NCBI GenBank assembly: GCA_964633955.1
Contig: CAZWIA010000002.1
Span: 11,513-75,512 of the forward strand
Source of the DNA: JAQBQQ01 sp964633955
GTDB lineage: Bacteria; Patescibacteriota; Gracilibacteria; Peribacterales; Peribacteraceae
Direction of reading: 5' to 3'
DNA: 64,000 nt
The notes under the pieces were generated by a model. The model saw only the letters and a program-made list of their open reading frames with translations. It had not been told where the DNA came from and did no database searches. Shown here piece after piece: positions 46,848 through 57,600 of the stretch (position 1 is its first letter; each line of letters starts with the position of its first letter). A program made the position numbers and the translations under genes.

Positions 46848-48344
46848 ATGCTCACGCAGCTCACGTCCTTCGCCACGATCGGCCTCACCTGCGAACGCAT
46901 CACGGTGGAAGTGGGCACCGCGCCGGGGGAATCCAAATTCTTCATTGTGGGTCTGGGGGACACGGCCGTGCAGGAGAGCAAGCACCGGGTGCTCCTGGCC
47001 ATCCGCCAGAGCGGCTTCCGGCGGATGGGATCCCGCGTCATCACGGTAAACCTGGCGCCGGCGGACCTGCGCAAGGTAGGCCCGCGGTACGATCTGCCCA
47101 TCGCCCTGGGCCTCCTGATCGGCTGCGGACAGGTCACGGTCCCGGAGGAAGCGCTCACGGATACGGCATACTTGGGGGAGCTGGCGCTGGATGGAACGCT
47201 GCGCCACGTCTCCGGCGTGCTGCCCGCCACCATCGCCGCGCGGAAGGCAGGCATCCGCCGGATCGCCGTCCCCGCGGTGAACGCGCCGGAAGCTATGCTG
47301 ATTTCCGGTATAGAGGTGATTGCGGCGGAGAGCCTCCCGCAGCTCATCCGCGTCCTGAACGGCGAGGAGCCTGTGCCAGCGGTGCGTTCTCACCGGCAGA
47401 CATCTTCCCTCCCCGGCGGAGTGGTGGACTTTGCGGACGTGCGCGGCCAGGAGCAGGCCAAGCGGGCGCTGACCATTGCGGCCGCGGGCGGTCACAACGT
47501 GCTCCTCTCCGGCACGCCGGGCTCCGGCAAGACGCTCCTGGCCCGGGCCTTCCGCGGCATCCTGCCGCCCCTCTCTGAGGAAGAAGCCATAGAGGTCACG
47601 CAGATCTACAGCATCGCCAACCTCCTGCCCAAAGACGCGCCCCTGCTCACGGATCGCCCCTTCCGCGTGGTGCACCACACGGCCAGCGGCGTGTCCATCG
47701 TGGGCGGCGGGCAGGTGCCGGGACCCGGAGAGATCAGCCTTGCCCACAAGGGCGTCCTCTTCCTAGATGAGCTGGCGGAGTTCCCCACGCAGGTGCTGGA
47801 AGTGCTCCGCCAGCCGCTGGAGGACCGCACCATCACCATCACGCGCGCGCAGGGCGCGGTCACGTTTCCGGCGGACTTCATCTTGGTCGCCGCCATGAAT
47901 CCGCCGCAGTTCTCCGCCGGCGGCGCGCAGCGGATCCGGCAGCGGATCTCCGCGCCGCTCCTGGACCGCATTGACCTGACCGTAGACGTCCAGGCGGTGC
48001 CGATCGCAGACCTGCAGGCGCCGCCAGCCCGGAGATCCGACAGCTCATCGGAACTGCGGGCCAAGGTGGAACAGGCCCGCATCAGGCAGCACGAGCGGTT
48101 TTCCGGACTCCCCATCCTGACCAATCGGGAGATGGGTGTGAGGGAGATCGACCAGTTTTGTCCGCTGGACCAGGCATCGGAGCGGATCCTCAAGCAAGCA
48201 ACGGAGCGGCTTGGGCTCTCCGCGCGGGGTTACCATAGGATGGTGAAAGTGGCTCGGACCATCGCGGATTTGGAGGACAGCCATGCCATCCAGATGCAGC
48301 ACGTGGCAGAAGCGCTGCAGTACAGGCAGAACGTGACGGGGTGA
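46848..48344 (+). CDS. comM: ComM/YifB family Mg-chelatase-like AAA ATPase
   Basis: A 498-residue AAA+ helicase that extends heteroduplex during natural transformation. Regions in order: ChlI-like N-terminal domain (KFFIVGLGDTAVQESKHRVL), Walker A in LLSGTPGSGKTLLARAFRGI near 213-232, Walker B in GVLFLDELAEFPTQVLE, and sensor region VAAMNPPQFSAGG followed by ISAPLLDRIDLTV. The C-terminal Mg-chelatase helical domain ends the chain. The cysteine cluster often seen after the AMNP motif is absent. A leader of about 45 bases follows the TACACT box. Transformation machinery is common in these bacteria, but no other com gene is present here. Confidence 0.93.
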   Translation: MLTQLTSFATIGLTCERITVEVGTAPGESKFFIVGLGDTAVQESKHRVLLAIRQSGFRRMGSRVITVNLAPADLRKVGPRYDLPIALGLLIGCGQVTVPEEALTDTAYLGELALDGTLRHVSGVLPATIAARKAGIRRIAVPAVNAPEAMLISGIEVIAAESLPQLIRVLNGEEPVPAVRSHRQTSSLPGGVVDFADVRGQEQAKRALTIAAAGGHNVLLSGTPGSGKTLLARAFRGILPPLSEEEAIEVTQIYSIANLLPKDAPLLTDRPFRVVHHTASGVSIVGGGQVPGPGEISLAHKGVLFLDELAEFPTQVLEVLRQPLEDRTITITRAQGAVTFPADFILVAAMNPPQFSAGGAQRIRQRISAPLLDRIDLTVDVQAVPIADLQAPPARRSDSSSELRAKVEQARIRQHERFSGLPILTNREMGVREIDQFCPLDQASERILKQATERLGLSARGYHRMVKVARTIADLEDSHAIQMQHVAEALQYRQNVTG

Positions 48345-48345
48345 T

Positions 48346-48821
48346 GAGTTACCAGTTTGAAGTTACGAGTTACAAGTTATGGATATGCAACATTCCACCT
48401 CGACTACAGCACAGATGCTGAATAAAGCCGGCTTCCGATCTCTTTTTTCTTGGCAGGAGGCAAAGAAATTAAGTCTGGATGTTTACGAGATAACCAAATC
48501 CTTTCCCGCCAGCGAGCGATTCCACCTGGTGGATCAACTGAGAAGGGCATCGAGCTCAGTCATGTCGAATTTGGCCGAAGGCTCAGCGATGTCGACACGC
48601 GATCATCAGAATAGCTTCTATGTTCGGGCAAAGGGATCAGCCATCGAGGTCGACAACTTCATAGAGCTTGCCTTTCCGCTTGGTTATATTACAGAGAATG
48701 AATATCATAGCCTGAGCAACAGTTACATCCGGCTTTCGGGGACGATCGAGCGCCTGATTCGATCGCCGCGTAGACACCTCCGGACCTGAACTCGTAACTT
48801 GTAACTTGTAACTCGTAACTT
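48346..48821 (+). mobile_element. IVS-like element 2: S23 gene between perfect 20-base inverted arrays
   Basis: AAGTTACGAGTTACAAGTTA at 48360-48379 is matched exactly by its reverse complement at 48802-48821. Further GTTAC words extend both arms (48346-48380 and 48789-48821). The S23 gene fills the inside completely: its start codon lies in the left arm and its stop codon is the first base-triplet of the right arm. The layout equals that of 23S rRNA intervening sequences, but the site is intergenic, between comM and a secreted-protein gene. Mobility is inferred. Confidence 0.5.
48379..48789 (+). CDS. Four-helix-bundle protein of the S23/IVP family, copy 2
   Basis: The 136-residue product shares the family pattern with copy 1: RSLFSWQEAKKLSLDVYEIT, FPASERFHLVDQLRRASSSV, the turn MSNLAEGSAMSTRDHQNSFY (N-A/I-E-G), and a final helix with IRLSGTIERLIRSPRR. 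Identity between the copies is low, so they are not recent duplicates. The first ATG (48379) lies in the left inverted arm. A second, at 48385, lies eight bases after TACAAG within that arm and fits the leaderless spacing seen elsewhere. The gene is flanked by 20-base perfect inverted repeats. Confidence 0.9.
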   Translation: MDMQHSTSTTAQMLNKAGFRSLFSWQEAKKLSLDVYEITKSFPASERFHLVDQLRRASSSVMSNLAEGSAMSTRDHQNSFYVRAKGSAIEVDNFIELAFPLGYITENEYHSLSNSYIRLSGTIERLIRSPRRHLRT

Positions 48822-48835
48822 CCCCCTCCCCCGCC

Positions 48836-49795
48836 ATGCGCCCCCGCCTCCTCCTCGCCGTCCTCACCCTCCTCCCCCAGATCGCCCTTGCCGCCAGTCC
48901 AAGCACGCTGGCCGATCTGGCAACCGTCATTCGCAACCAGACCGGCCCGTACGCGCTGAGCGCGGAGATGCACGCGCACGTGCCGGGAATGTTCTACGTC
49001 TCAGCCTGGATGAAGGGGGACAGTGAGAAGACCGGCCCCCTGAGCAGCAAGGGGAACCTGAAGACCACCGTGGACCTGTCCGATGGCACGCTCACCGGTC
49101 GTATCCGCGGCCGCCTCCGCGTGGACGGCACCACGCTCTACATGATTCTGGACAGCCTGGAAGGCACGTTCCCGGAAGAAGCCCGGAGCGCGCAGGGCAG
49201 GGTGCCCGTGGGCCAGTGGTTCAAGGCAACCATGCCCGTGGAAGAGTCCGATCTTCAGGAGTCTCTGCGGATGCAGACCGATCTCCTGACCGGCCTGGAG
49301 GAACTGCTGGATACCACCCGTACGGAGACGGCGGGCGGCACGGAGTACACGGTCAGCCTGAAACCGGAGGCCCAGATGCAACTGGCGGCACTGGTGCGCA
49401 TGCTGACCAGTTCCCTGCAGACGGAACTGCAGAAGAAGGGGATCGGCTCCAGCGCGCTACTCCCCCATACCATGCCCGCCGTGACGGTGAAAGCGCGGGT
49501 GCGTCTGGGCGCCAGCAATACGCTCTTGCTGTTCCGCCAGTACGTGGCCGCGGAGGATCCGCCAGTTCTCCGCTTTGCCCTGCAGAGCGAACAAGTGCCG
49601 TCCAATGTGCCCGTGACCGTGGAGATTCCCGCAGGCGCCATAGACCTCTCAAGCGAACTGCCGGCGAACCTTGCGCCCGCTCCAGCCGGCTCTCGGTCGT
49701 CTTTGGAGACGGATTGCAGTGTGACCGGCGCCGCCAAGCTGGCCCTCATCCGCAAGGGGCTCTGCCAGGACAGCCGCCCCTCGCGCCGCCGCTAG
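48836..49795 (+). CDS. Secreted protein, unknown, LolA/LppX-like pattern
   Basis: A 319-residue exported protein with a signal peptide (MRPRLLLAVLTLLPQIALAA). The mature part is amphipathic and beta-rich with a repeated strand pattern (YALSAEMHAHVPGMFYVSAW, GRIRGRLRVDGTTLYMILDS, TVKARVRLGASNTLLLFRQY), typical of folds that carry lipid, such as LppX/LprG or LolA; this is a pattern match only. No lipobox Cys is present near the signal end. The C-terminus is basic (SRPSRRR). It starts 15 bases after the right arm of the S23 element and is followed by a strong terminator. Confidence 0.62.
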   Translation: MRPRLLLAVLTLLPQIALAASPSTLADLATVIRNQTGPYALSAEMHAHVPGMFYVSAWMKGDSEKTGPLSSKGNLKTTVDLSDGTLTGRIRGRLRVDGTTLYMILDSLEGTFPEEARSAQGRVPVGQWFKATMPVEESDLQESLRMQTDLLTGLEELLDTTRTETAGGTEYTVSLKPEAQMQLAALVRMLTSSLQTELQKKGIGSSALLPHTMPAVTVKARVRLGASNTLLLFRQYVAAEDPPVLRFALQSEQVPSNVPVTVEIPAGAIDLSSELPANLAPAPAGSRSSLETDCSVTGAAKLALIRKGLCQDSRPSRRR

Positions 49796-49816
49796 CCCTT
49801 CAAGCTCGACCAAGGG

Positions 49817-49843
49817 AAAAGGCGGCCGCTGGCCGCCTTTTTC
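49817..49843 (+). terminator. Bidirectional terminator after the secreted-protein gene
   Basis: GGCGGCC and GGCCGCC pair around GCT, with AAAA before and TTTTTC after the stem. It serves the gene at 48836-49795 and can also stop leftward transcription from the SLH gene. Confidence 0.85.
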
Positions 49844-49882
49844 TGGTCAATGATCCCTGCCTAATGACCACTCGCCGCTCAC

Positions 49883-51550
49883 TCACTCCCAGCGCGTCCC
49901 GCTCGCCAGGGGAGAGGGCAGGTCCACCCAGGTGAAGTGACCGGTGCCGTCCGTCCAGCGCACGGCGCCGATCTCCCCCACCGTTCCCGGGGCTACCAGG
50001 CTCACCTGCAGGAAGCGGCCCCCACCACCCGTGGCGGACACGGTCCCATGGAGCCGCAGCGTGCGCTGGCCGTTCTGCAGACGGCCCAGCTCCGCCGGGA
50101 TAGCGGCGCAGGTGACGGTGGAGCCGTTCGCCGAGCACGTCACGCGCGTAGCCGTATCCGCCGCGCCCAGCTGCCAGTTACTCACCGTGACCTGGTCGGC
50201 CTTGGTGACGGAGAACTGCAGCTCCTCCAGGTCCAGGGACGCGGGAGAGAGCGCGGCGCCGGAGAAGGCGAACGCCGCCAGAACCTGATCGGATCCAAGG
50301 GGAAGCGCGCCGGTGGCATCTGCGGCGTTGCGCGCGGACAGCAGCCGTGCCTGGGCCGTCTGGTGCTTGGGAGAGACGCCGGTCTGGAGTGCCGCATCGA
50401 TCGAACTCTCGCTCCACACGCCTTGCAGCGTAAGGGAAACTGTATCCACCCACAGGAGCTCTTCCGATTCTCCGCCGCCGTCGCGCGGCTTCAGGCGCGC
50501 ACGGACACCCAGGATACGGGACTGGGATTTGGGAATCTCATAGGCGCCCTCCAGGGCATACGTGCCGCGCCAGGTCTTATTGGTAGCGTCGTTGCCATCT
50601 TTACTGAGGAGGCCAATGAGCCTGCCGTCCTGATCGATCAGCTCCAGCCGATCGATGGACTTCACCTCGTTCCGCAAGGTCATCCGCGCGCCGCGGACGC
50701 GGACCGGCTCCTGTTCGGAGAAGAAGGAGGCGCCCGCCACCGCCGGGCTCAGCTGCCCCAGTAGGAGGATATGGCTCCGGACGGGGAAGTCCGCTATGGA
50801 GGAAACCGAGGACGAAGAGGAAACCGAGGAGGCCGAGGAGGCCGAGGAAGAGAAAGAAGAGGAAGCTGAGGACACGGCAGAGGAAGAGGAAGAAGCACTG
50901 GGGAGCTCTCCGCGCTCGGCCTGGCGGTACAGATCCAGCTCACCGGCCGCATGCGCCTCAAACGCGGCGGCCAACCGCGCCATCTGTCCGCGCGTGAGCG
51001 CATCTGCAGGCTGGGTGCCGGAGAGCGCTAGCTTCTCCCGGGCCGCCACGCGGACATAGGTCTGGTACCACGCTTCCAATACCAGCGGATCGGTGGGGCC
51101 CAGCTCCAGAGCGTACGCCTCCGCCAGGATCTTGAGCGCCTCCGCGTAGTTCACGGACCGCTCCGGATGAAAGAGCCCATCCGGATTCCCGCGCACGACG
51201 CCGAGGGCCTTGGCCGTGCAGACATCGGCTTCAAACCAGCTGTCCCGCGGCACGTCCGGGAAGCAGCCGGGCGTGAACCCCTGCACCACCTGCCGGTGCC
51301 GCGCCAGGAGGCGCATGGCGATCTTGGTGAACTCCGCGCGGTTTATTGTGCGGCGCGCCTCAAAGCGGCCCGTTGGGTTCCCCTGCACCACGCCAATGGA
51401 CGTGAGCAGGCCAATCCCCGCGCGTTCCGCCGTGGTGAAGGAGGAAGCATCGCGGTACGATGAAACGCTGGGACGGTAGTCCAGCGCCAGCGCGGTCAGG
51501 GGGAGAAGGACAGCGAGCGTAGCTGTCGCCAGGGTGCGGTGAGTCATCAT
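49883..51550 (-). CDS. SLH-domain surface protein with a Ser-rich linker
   Basis: The 555-residue product has a signal peptide (TLATATLAVLLPLTALA) and SLH repeats at about 30-205 (YRDASSFTTAERAGIGLL, INRAEFTKIAMRLLARH, FPDVPRDSWFEADVCTAKAL, VNYAEALKILAEAYALE). A nearly pure Ser/Ala linker follows at about 215-250 (SASSSSSAVSSASSSFSSSA), and then beta-rich domains of unknown type. SLH binds wall polymer, so the C-terminal part is displayed outside. TACACT at 51559-51564 lies eight bases before the ATG at 51550. It lies downstream of the pilin-anchored giant gene on the same strand, part of one surface-protein island. Confidence 0.87.
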   Translation of the reverse strand: MMTHRTLATATLAVLLPLTALALDYRPSVSSYRDASSFTTAERAGIGLLTSIGVVQGNPTGRFEARRTINRAEFTKIAMRLLARHRQVVQGFTPGCFPDVPRDSWFEADVCTAKALGVVRGNPDGLFHPERSVNYAEALKILAEAYALELGPTDPLVLEAWYQTYVRVAAREKLALSGTQPADALTRGQMARLAAAFEAHAAGELDLYRQAERGELPSASSSSSAVSSASSSFSSSASSASSVSSSSSVSSIADFPVRSHILLLGQLSPAVAGASFFSEQEPVRVRGARMTLRNEVKSIDRLELIDQDGRLIGLLSKDGNDATNKTWRGTYALEGAYEIPKSQSRILGVRARLKPRDGGGESEELLWVDTVSLTLQGVWSESSIDAALQTGVSPKHQTAQARLLSARNAADATGALPLGSDQVLAAFAFSGAALSPASLDLEELQFSVTKADQVTVSNWQLGAADTATRVTCSANGSTVTCAAIPAELGRLQNGQRTLRLHGTVSATGGGGRFLQVSLVAPGTVGEIGAVRWTDGTGHFTWVDLPSPLASGTRWE

Positions 51551-51657
51551 ATGGGAAGAGTGTAACAGAAAGGACGTGCCATGGATGCGCCGTCCAAGAG
51601 GAGCAAACGATGCGCCTGCCGCAACGTTACGGAAAAAGTCCGGTCGGTATCCGCGCC

Positions 51658-54600
51658 TTACGTCCCGCCGAACATACGCAGGAGGAGCGGCACCTGGAGG
51701 TTGCTGGTGATATCCGTCCAGAGGGAGGAATCATAGCGGTAGATTCCAGCGGCCTGCCAGCCGTACGTCCCGAGCGTGCTCCCGAGCAGATACGTCTTGC
51801 TGCCCACGGTGATAAGCGGCCCAAGGAGCGAGAGGGAGCCATCGCCCATCCGGCCCAGGTCCGTGAACGGGGCGCTGTCTGACGGGAAGTTGATGCGGTA
51901 CAACCGGTCATTCACGGCGGCCACCAGGCCCACGCCCGGCACGTACCCAACCCATCCTGCCTGGCAGGCTGAAGCACCGGTGAACAGGGGCACCGCGTGG
52001 AAACCCGCCCCATCCGTGTAGCCGAACTCGCCCGCATCAATGCTGAAGAGGCGCGCATCCTGGACATTGCCGGATTTCACCAGGCATTGGACGTAGTACG
52101 GGGAGACGGAAGCAAACCCCGGTGAGAAATTGACCAAGACGGACGGCGGATTGGACGGGTACTGCTGGGGAACCGCGTAGACCTGCGTCTGGGTACTGAG
52201 GTTCTGCCGCAGCGGCACGGCGGAGAGATCTACCCGGTACCAGCCGATCTGGGTCATGCCGTGACCATGAGCGCTGAAGCTGGTCGCGGGGGAGGAAAGG
52301 TTAGTGCGGCGCCGGATGTACCCCGGGCTGCCGGCCACGTACTCGTAGAACACGCCGTTCCGGTCAACCATGAAGACGCCCGCACCGGTCATGGGACCCA
52401 TGTTCTGCATGAACTGCACGTTGTTTGGCGTGAACGCCGTATCCAGCAGTTCCGGCCCCACGTTCTGCCACCGGCGAGAAGAAGAGGCACACCGCATAAG
52501 CCCGCGGCCGGCAGATACGGCGTACTCGCCGGAATCCGTTATGGCGGTGATCTCCTGTACGGAGTACAAGCTCCACACGCCGGTAGTGGGATTGTAGTAC
52601 CACGTCCGGCCCTGCGTGTCCGTGACGAGCGGCAGGCCGGCCCGGCACTCCGGATGCACGGTGCCCCGGAGTGTGAGCGTGAAGGGGTTTTCATTGCCAT
52701 CGCCATTCACAAAGCTCAGTGTGCCCTGGAACGGCGGGGTCACCTGGCTCGCCTGCGCATCCAGGCGGAGCGTGAACGTGGCCGTCTGGCCCGCCGTGAG
52801 GGAGGTGCTACTGAAGCCCGTCTGCACGGAGAATCCTGCCGGTGCCGTGATGGCGCCCAGGGTCAGCGTGCCGCCGCCCGCGTTCACCACGGTGAACGCA
52901 CGGGACACCGGTGTGCCCACCAGCGTAGAGCCAAAGTCCACCGCGGATCCCAGCGGCAGATCCGGCCCGGCACCGTTCCCGTCCAGGACTTGGATCTCCG
53001 GCAGCGCAGTGGCATTCACTTGGCCGGCCACGTTGATGCGGTAGGCATCCTTTGCCGGCGGGGCGTTGCTGTTCACGGTGACGCTGGCGCTCTTGGCCCC
53101 GGCGGACGTCCCGTCCAGCCGCACGCTGAAGGTGGCCGTACGCCCCGGCGCGATGACCGCATTGGTCAGCGTGGATGTAAGGGTGAATCCGGCGCCGACC
53201 GCGGGCGCGGTGATGGAAGATACGGTGAGATTGGCCGTGCCAGTGTTCATGACCGTGTAGGTCTTAGTGCGGCTGCTGCTGGCTCCCGCGGTAATGGCGC
53301 CGTAGTCCACCGTGCCCTCGTCCTCTACCCGCACGCCCTCCAGGCCTCCGTCCCAGACGGCGATGTCCGGCGCCGCCTGCGCCTGGACGGTATACCGTAC
53401 AGTGAAGCGGAACGGGTTCTCATCCGCATCATTGTTCTGCAGACTGATTCCCTCCGCATGCGTCCCCACCGTCTGGGACGCCGTGCGCAGGGTGAAGTCC
53501 GTTGCCTCGCCGGGGGAGAGAAGGGTGTCTTGGATATCGCTCACCACGGTGAACGCGGAGAAAAGCCCGGCGGAAGCGGGCACCTGCAAGTCCGCCACGC
53601 CGATATTTTTGATGCGGAAAGTCTGCGCCAGTGTCTGACCGGCGCCCGTGACGATGGACCCAAAGTCCACCGTCCCGTTGGCGGGAATGACCGTTCCAGC
53701 ACTAAGGTTCCACACCTCTATCTCCGCCAGCGCGGGTTGTTCCGCCATACCTCGCAGCTGGAAGGCGAATGGGTTATTGGCGCTGTCACTGCTGGCCACG
53801 GAGACATTGCGCGTAACGGTGCCAAGCACCGCGGCGTCGTAGCGCAAGCCGAACGTGGTGCTGGCGCCCGGGGCCAACACTGTTGTTCCAAGGCCCGGCG
53901 CCACACTGAAGTTGCCGCCCACGCCGTTGACAGCCAAGCCGGTCAGATTCGCGGTTCCGGCGTTCCGGACGGTCATGGTCAGCGTGGCGGGGGAGCTCAG
54001 TGGCCGCGTGCCAAAGTCCACCACGCAAGTGGTCTTGGGACAGGGACCGCTGTTGCCAATGTAGAGCTCAATCCGGGGCGCGGCCGGCGGAGCTGTCACC
54101 GTTCCTGTAAGCTGAAAATTGAATGGATTGCGGGCGCCGCCCTCGTTGGTCCCAAAGGACACCTGACCGGATTGAGCGCCAGCGGTGGCAGCAGGCATGC
54201 GAACCCTGAAGGTTGTTTCCGCCCCCGGCGCCAGCGCAGATACCAGGAAGCCCTCATTGAGTGCAAAGTCCGCTCCCGTCACCTGCGCGGGGGAGAGGGT
54301 GAGGGTGGACGTGCCGGCATTCTGCACGGTGAAGGTTTTGATGATCGCGCTTCCCTGCGCGGTGGAACCAAAGCCGTACGTGCCGCCGTCCGCGATCTCC
54401 GTACCGGATTCCCAAACACGCGCGTATGGCGCATCCGCCGCCAGCACGGATCCGCGTAACTGGAAACCATACGGACTGTTGTTGCCATCCGTGCTGGTGA
54501 TGGAAGCGGAGACCTCCGGAAAGCCGGCGGACGCGGCCGTCATACGCAGCGTAATGGGCGCTGCCTGGCCTCCCTGAAGGCTGGAAGGCGGCGCTTGCGT

Positions 54601-57600
54601 CACGGTAAATCCGCCCGCCGGTACGGAGAGGCTGATCAAATTAAGCGCCGCCGTGCCGATGTTCTTGACCGTCAGGTTCACGTTGACGGGATTGCCCACG
54701 GTAGTGGCCCCAAAGTCCACCACGCAGGTGTTCTTCATGCACGGCATGCCGTCCGCGTGGTAGAGCTGGATCTGCGGCACCGCGGGGTTCACCGTGCCGG
54801 AGAGCGGGAAGTTGTAGGGATTCTCATTGCTGTCATTATTGGAGAACTGCAAGGTGGCATTCTTGGATCCGGCAACCGTGGCATCTAGACGCACTTTGAA
54901 CACAGCGGTGCCGCCGGGCGCTATGCTCTGCACCGGCTGCTGCATCATGGAGAAGCCGGATGGCTGGGACGGATCACTGGCATGCACCAGGGAAACCGTC
55001 CCCACCGTGAGCGTGGCGTTGCCCGCGTTGGCGATAGTGAACGTGCGCTCAACGGGGAATCCCGAGGGCGTGGCCCCGAACGCCACCGTGCCGCCGCCGT
55101 CCGCCACTACCGTGCCGTCTTCCAGCCGCACCTCTATCTCCGGCTGGGGTGCCGCCGCCACGCGCCCGCGCACGCGGAAATTGAAGGGATCCTCATCGCT
55201 ATCGGAGTTGGGGAAGGAGACATCCCCCTCATACGTGCCCGCGGAGGCGGCGGTCAATCGCACGGCAAACTCACTCGTGACCGTGGGTGAGAAGGCTGGA
55301 ATGGAGGTGATGGTCAACGGCACGCTCACCGTGAAGCCGGACGGGGCGGTGACAAGGGGCCCCACGTCCAGCGAGCGCGTGCCGCGGTTAGCCACCTGGA
55401 AACGGACGGTCACCGGCGTCCCCACCACCGTAGTGCCCAAATCCACCACTTCCATGCCGTCTTGCACCAGCGGCAACCCTTCAGACATCCGCCGCACCTC
55501 AATCTCCGGAACGGAACCGGAAATCACCGCCCCCTGCACCAGGAACATGCGCGTTTCCTCATACGGATCATTGCTGTCCACAAACACCTGCGCCACCGGG
55601 GAGGATGCGGCGGCGGCATTCATCTGCATGGTGAAGCTCACTTCCTCCCCTGGTTGGAGCACGGTCCGGGACGGCTGGATGGCGACCGTGAAGCCGGTGG
55701 TGGCCTGGGACCGCAGCGGGTCCGCCCAGACTTCCACCGGTCCGCCCAGCGTGAGCGGCGCGCTGCCGGCGTTGCGGATGACAAAGGACCTGCGCACCGG
55801 CACACCCACCTGGGTAGTGGCAAACCATCCGCTGTCTGTTCCCACATCCACGCCGTCCAGGAGGACCTGGATGTTCGGCAGCGGTCCCGGCGCGACGATC
55901 CCCGCAAGGGTGAACGTGAATGGATTTTCATCTCCGTCCGTGCTGGAGAGGACCACCGGCCCGGAAAAGACGCCAATATGGATGGCCGGCATAGTGACGG
56001 TGAAGGTGGTGCTCTGCCCCGGCATCAGGCGGGATAGTCCCGGTTGGGATACCCAGAATTCGCCGGGTGCCACAATGGACGTGATATCCAGGTTGGCCGT
56101 GCCCACGTTGATCACCGTGTACGTCCTGGCTACCGCCACGCCCGGCACGGTGGAGCCAAAGTCCTGCCGGCTCACGCCGTTCGTCAGCTCCGCCGTACCA
56201 TAGCGCACCAGAATCTCCGGCTCGGGAGCGGCCGTGACCTGGCCGCGCAGCGTGAAGGAGAACGGATTCTCATCACTATCAGTGTTCAGCAGGCCGCCCG
56301 TCCCCAGCTTCACGCCGGCACTGGCGGCGGCCATGGTCACGGTGAACGTGGCAAAGGATCCCGGCGCCACAACGGATGGCGACGGCTGCGTGGCAGTGAA
56401 GCCAGCCGGCATGCTGACCATGCCCAGGCCCAGCGGACCCGTGCCCACGTTCCGCACCTCGATGGTCCGGGTGACCGGCGTGTTCACTACGGTAGAGCCA
56501 AACTCCACCACGCCCGATTGGTGTATCACCTCCGCGCCGTTGCTCCAGAGCTGAATCTCCGGTAGCGGCATGGCCGTCACCGTACCGGAGACGTTGAAGG
56601 TGAAGGGATTCTCATTGCTGTCGTTGTTGGCAAAGGAGATCCGGCCGCCGTACGTCCCCTCCGCCCCGGCAGTCAGCCGCAGCGTGAACGTGGTCTCCGC
56701 ATCCGGCGCCAGGGTCTCCTGCACAAAACTCTGCACCACGGAGAATCCCGCCGGGACCGTGATGGGCGGCGTGAGCGTGAGCGTTTCCGATCCGATGTTC
56801 TTCACCCGGATCGGCCGCGTGACGGGCGTACCGACCGTCGTGGAGCCAAAGTCCACGGCGCCACCGCGCGGAATGTCCAGACTCCCATCCAGCACCTGAA
56901 TCTCCGGCCCCGGCCAGCGCGTTCCCGTTCCCCGGACCGGAATGCGGAACACGCCCTCATCCGGATCGTCGGTGGTGAAGGTGATGTCCCCGGCCGCGGT
57001 CCCCAGGCTGGTCGCGTCATACTGGACGCGGATGTCCGCAGACTGCCATGCGTTGAGCGTGCGCGGTACGGCCCCAAAGTCCGTCAGCAGCGTGAAGCCC
57101 GCGGGCATGACGGGGTTGCCGGTGAGCCGCAGGGGATCCGTGCCAACGTTCCGCACCGTGAAGGTCTTCACCACCCCCTGTCCCACCGGCGTGGAGCCAA
57201 AGTCGGTGACCGTCACGCCGCTCACAATGTCCGTGTTCCCCTCCGTAACTTGCACTTCCTGAGAGTTTGTGGGCACGACCTCCGCGCGAATGGAAAACCG
57301 AAACGGGTTCTCATCCGGATCGCCGGCGGCACTGAAGCGCACAATGCCGTCGCAGTAGCGAGTATCGGGGTCACCAGCGGTAGCCTTCCAGATCTGGAAG
57401 GTCGTCTCCTGGCCGGGTACCAGCACCAGTTCGCCAAAGTCCGCACCCAGTTGGCAATTGAGCGGAATGGAGGACGAGGGATCGCCAAGGGATGTGAGAG
57501 TGAGATTGCTTGTTCCGGCATTCCGCACACGGAAGGTCCGCCGGATAGGGGGTTCGGGAATTTTAGCCTTCCCCATGTCATAGAAACCATTGTACGGAAT

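Noticed and set aside
52261..54459. 732-residue plus-strand frame opposite the giant repeat gene
   Set aside because: It mirrors the ASH repeats and therefore looks repetitive itself. The ASH frame has clear domain structure and a leader; this one has none.
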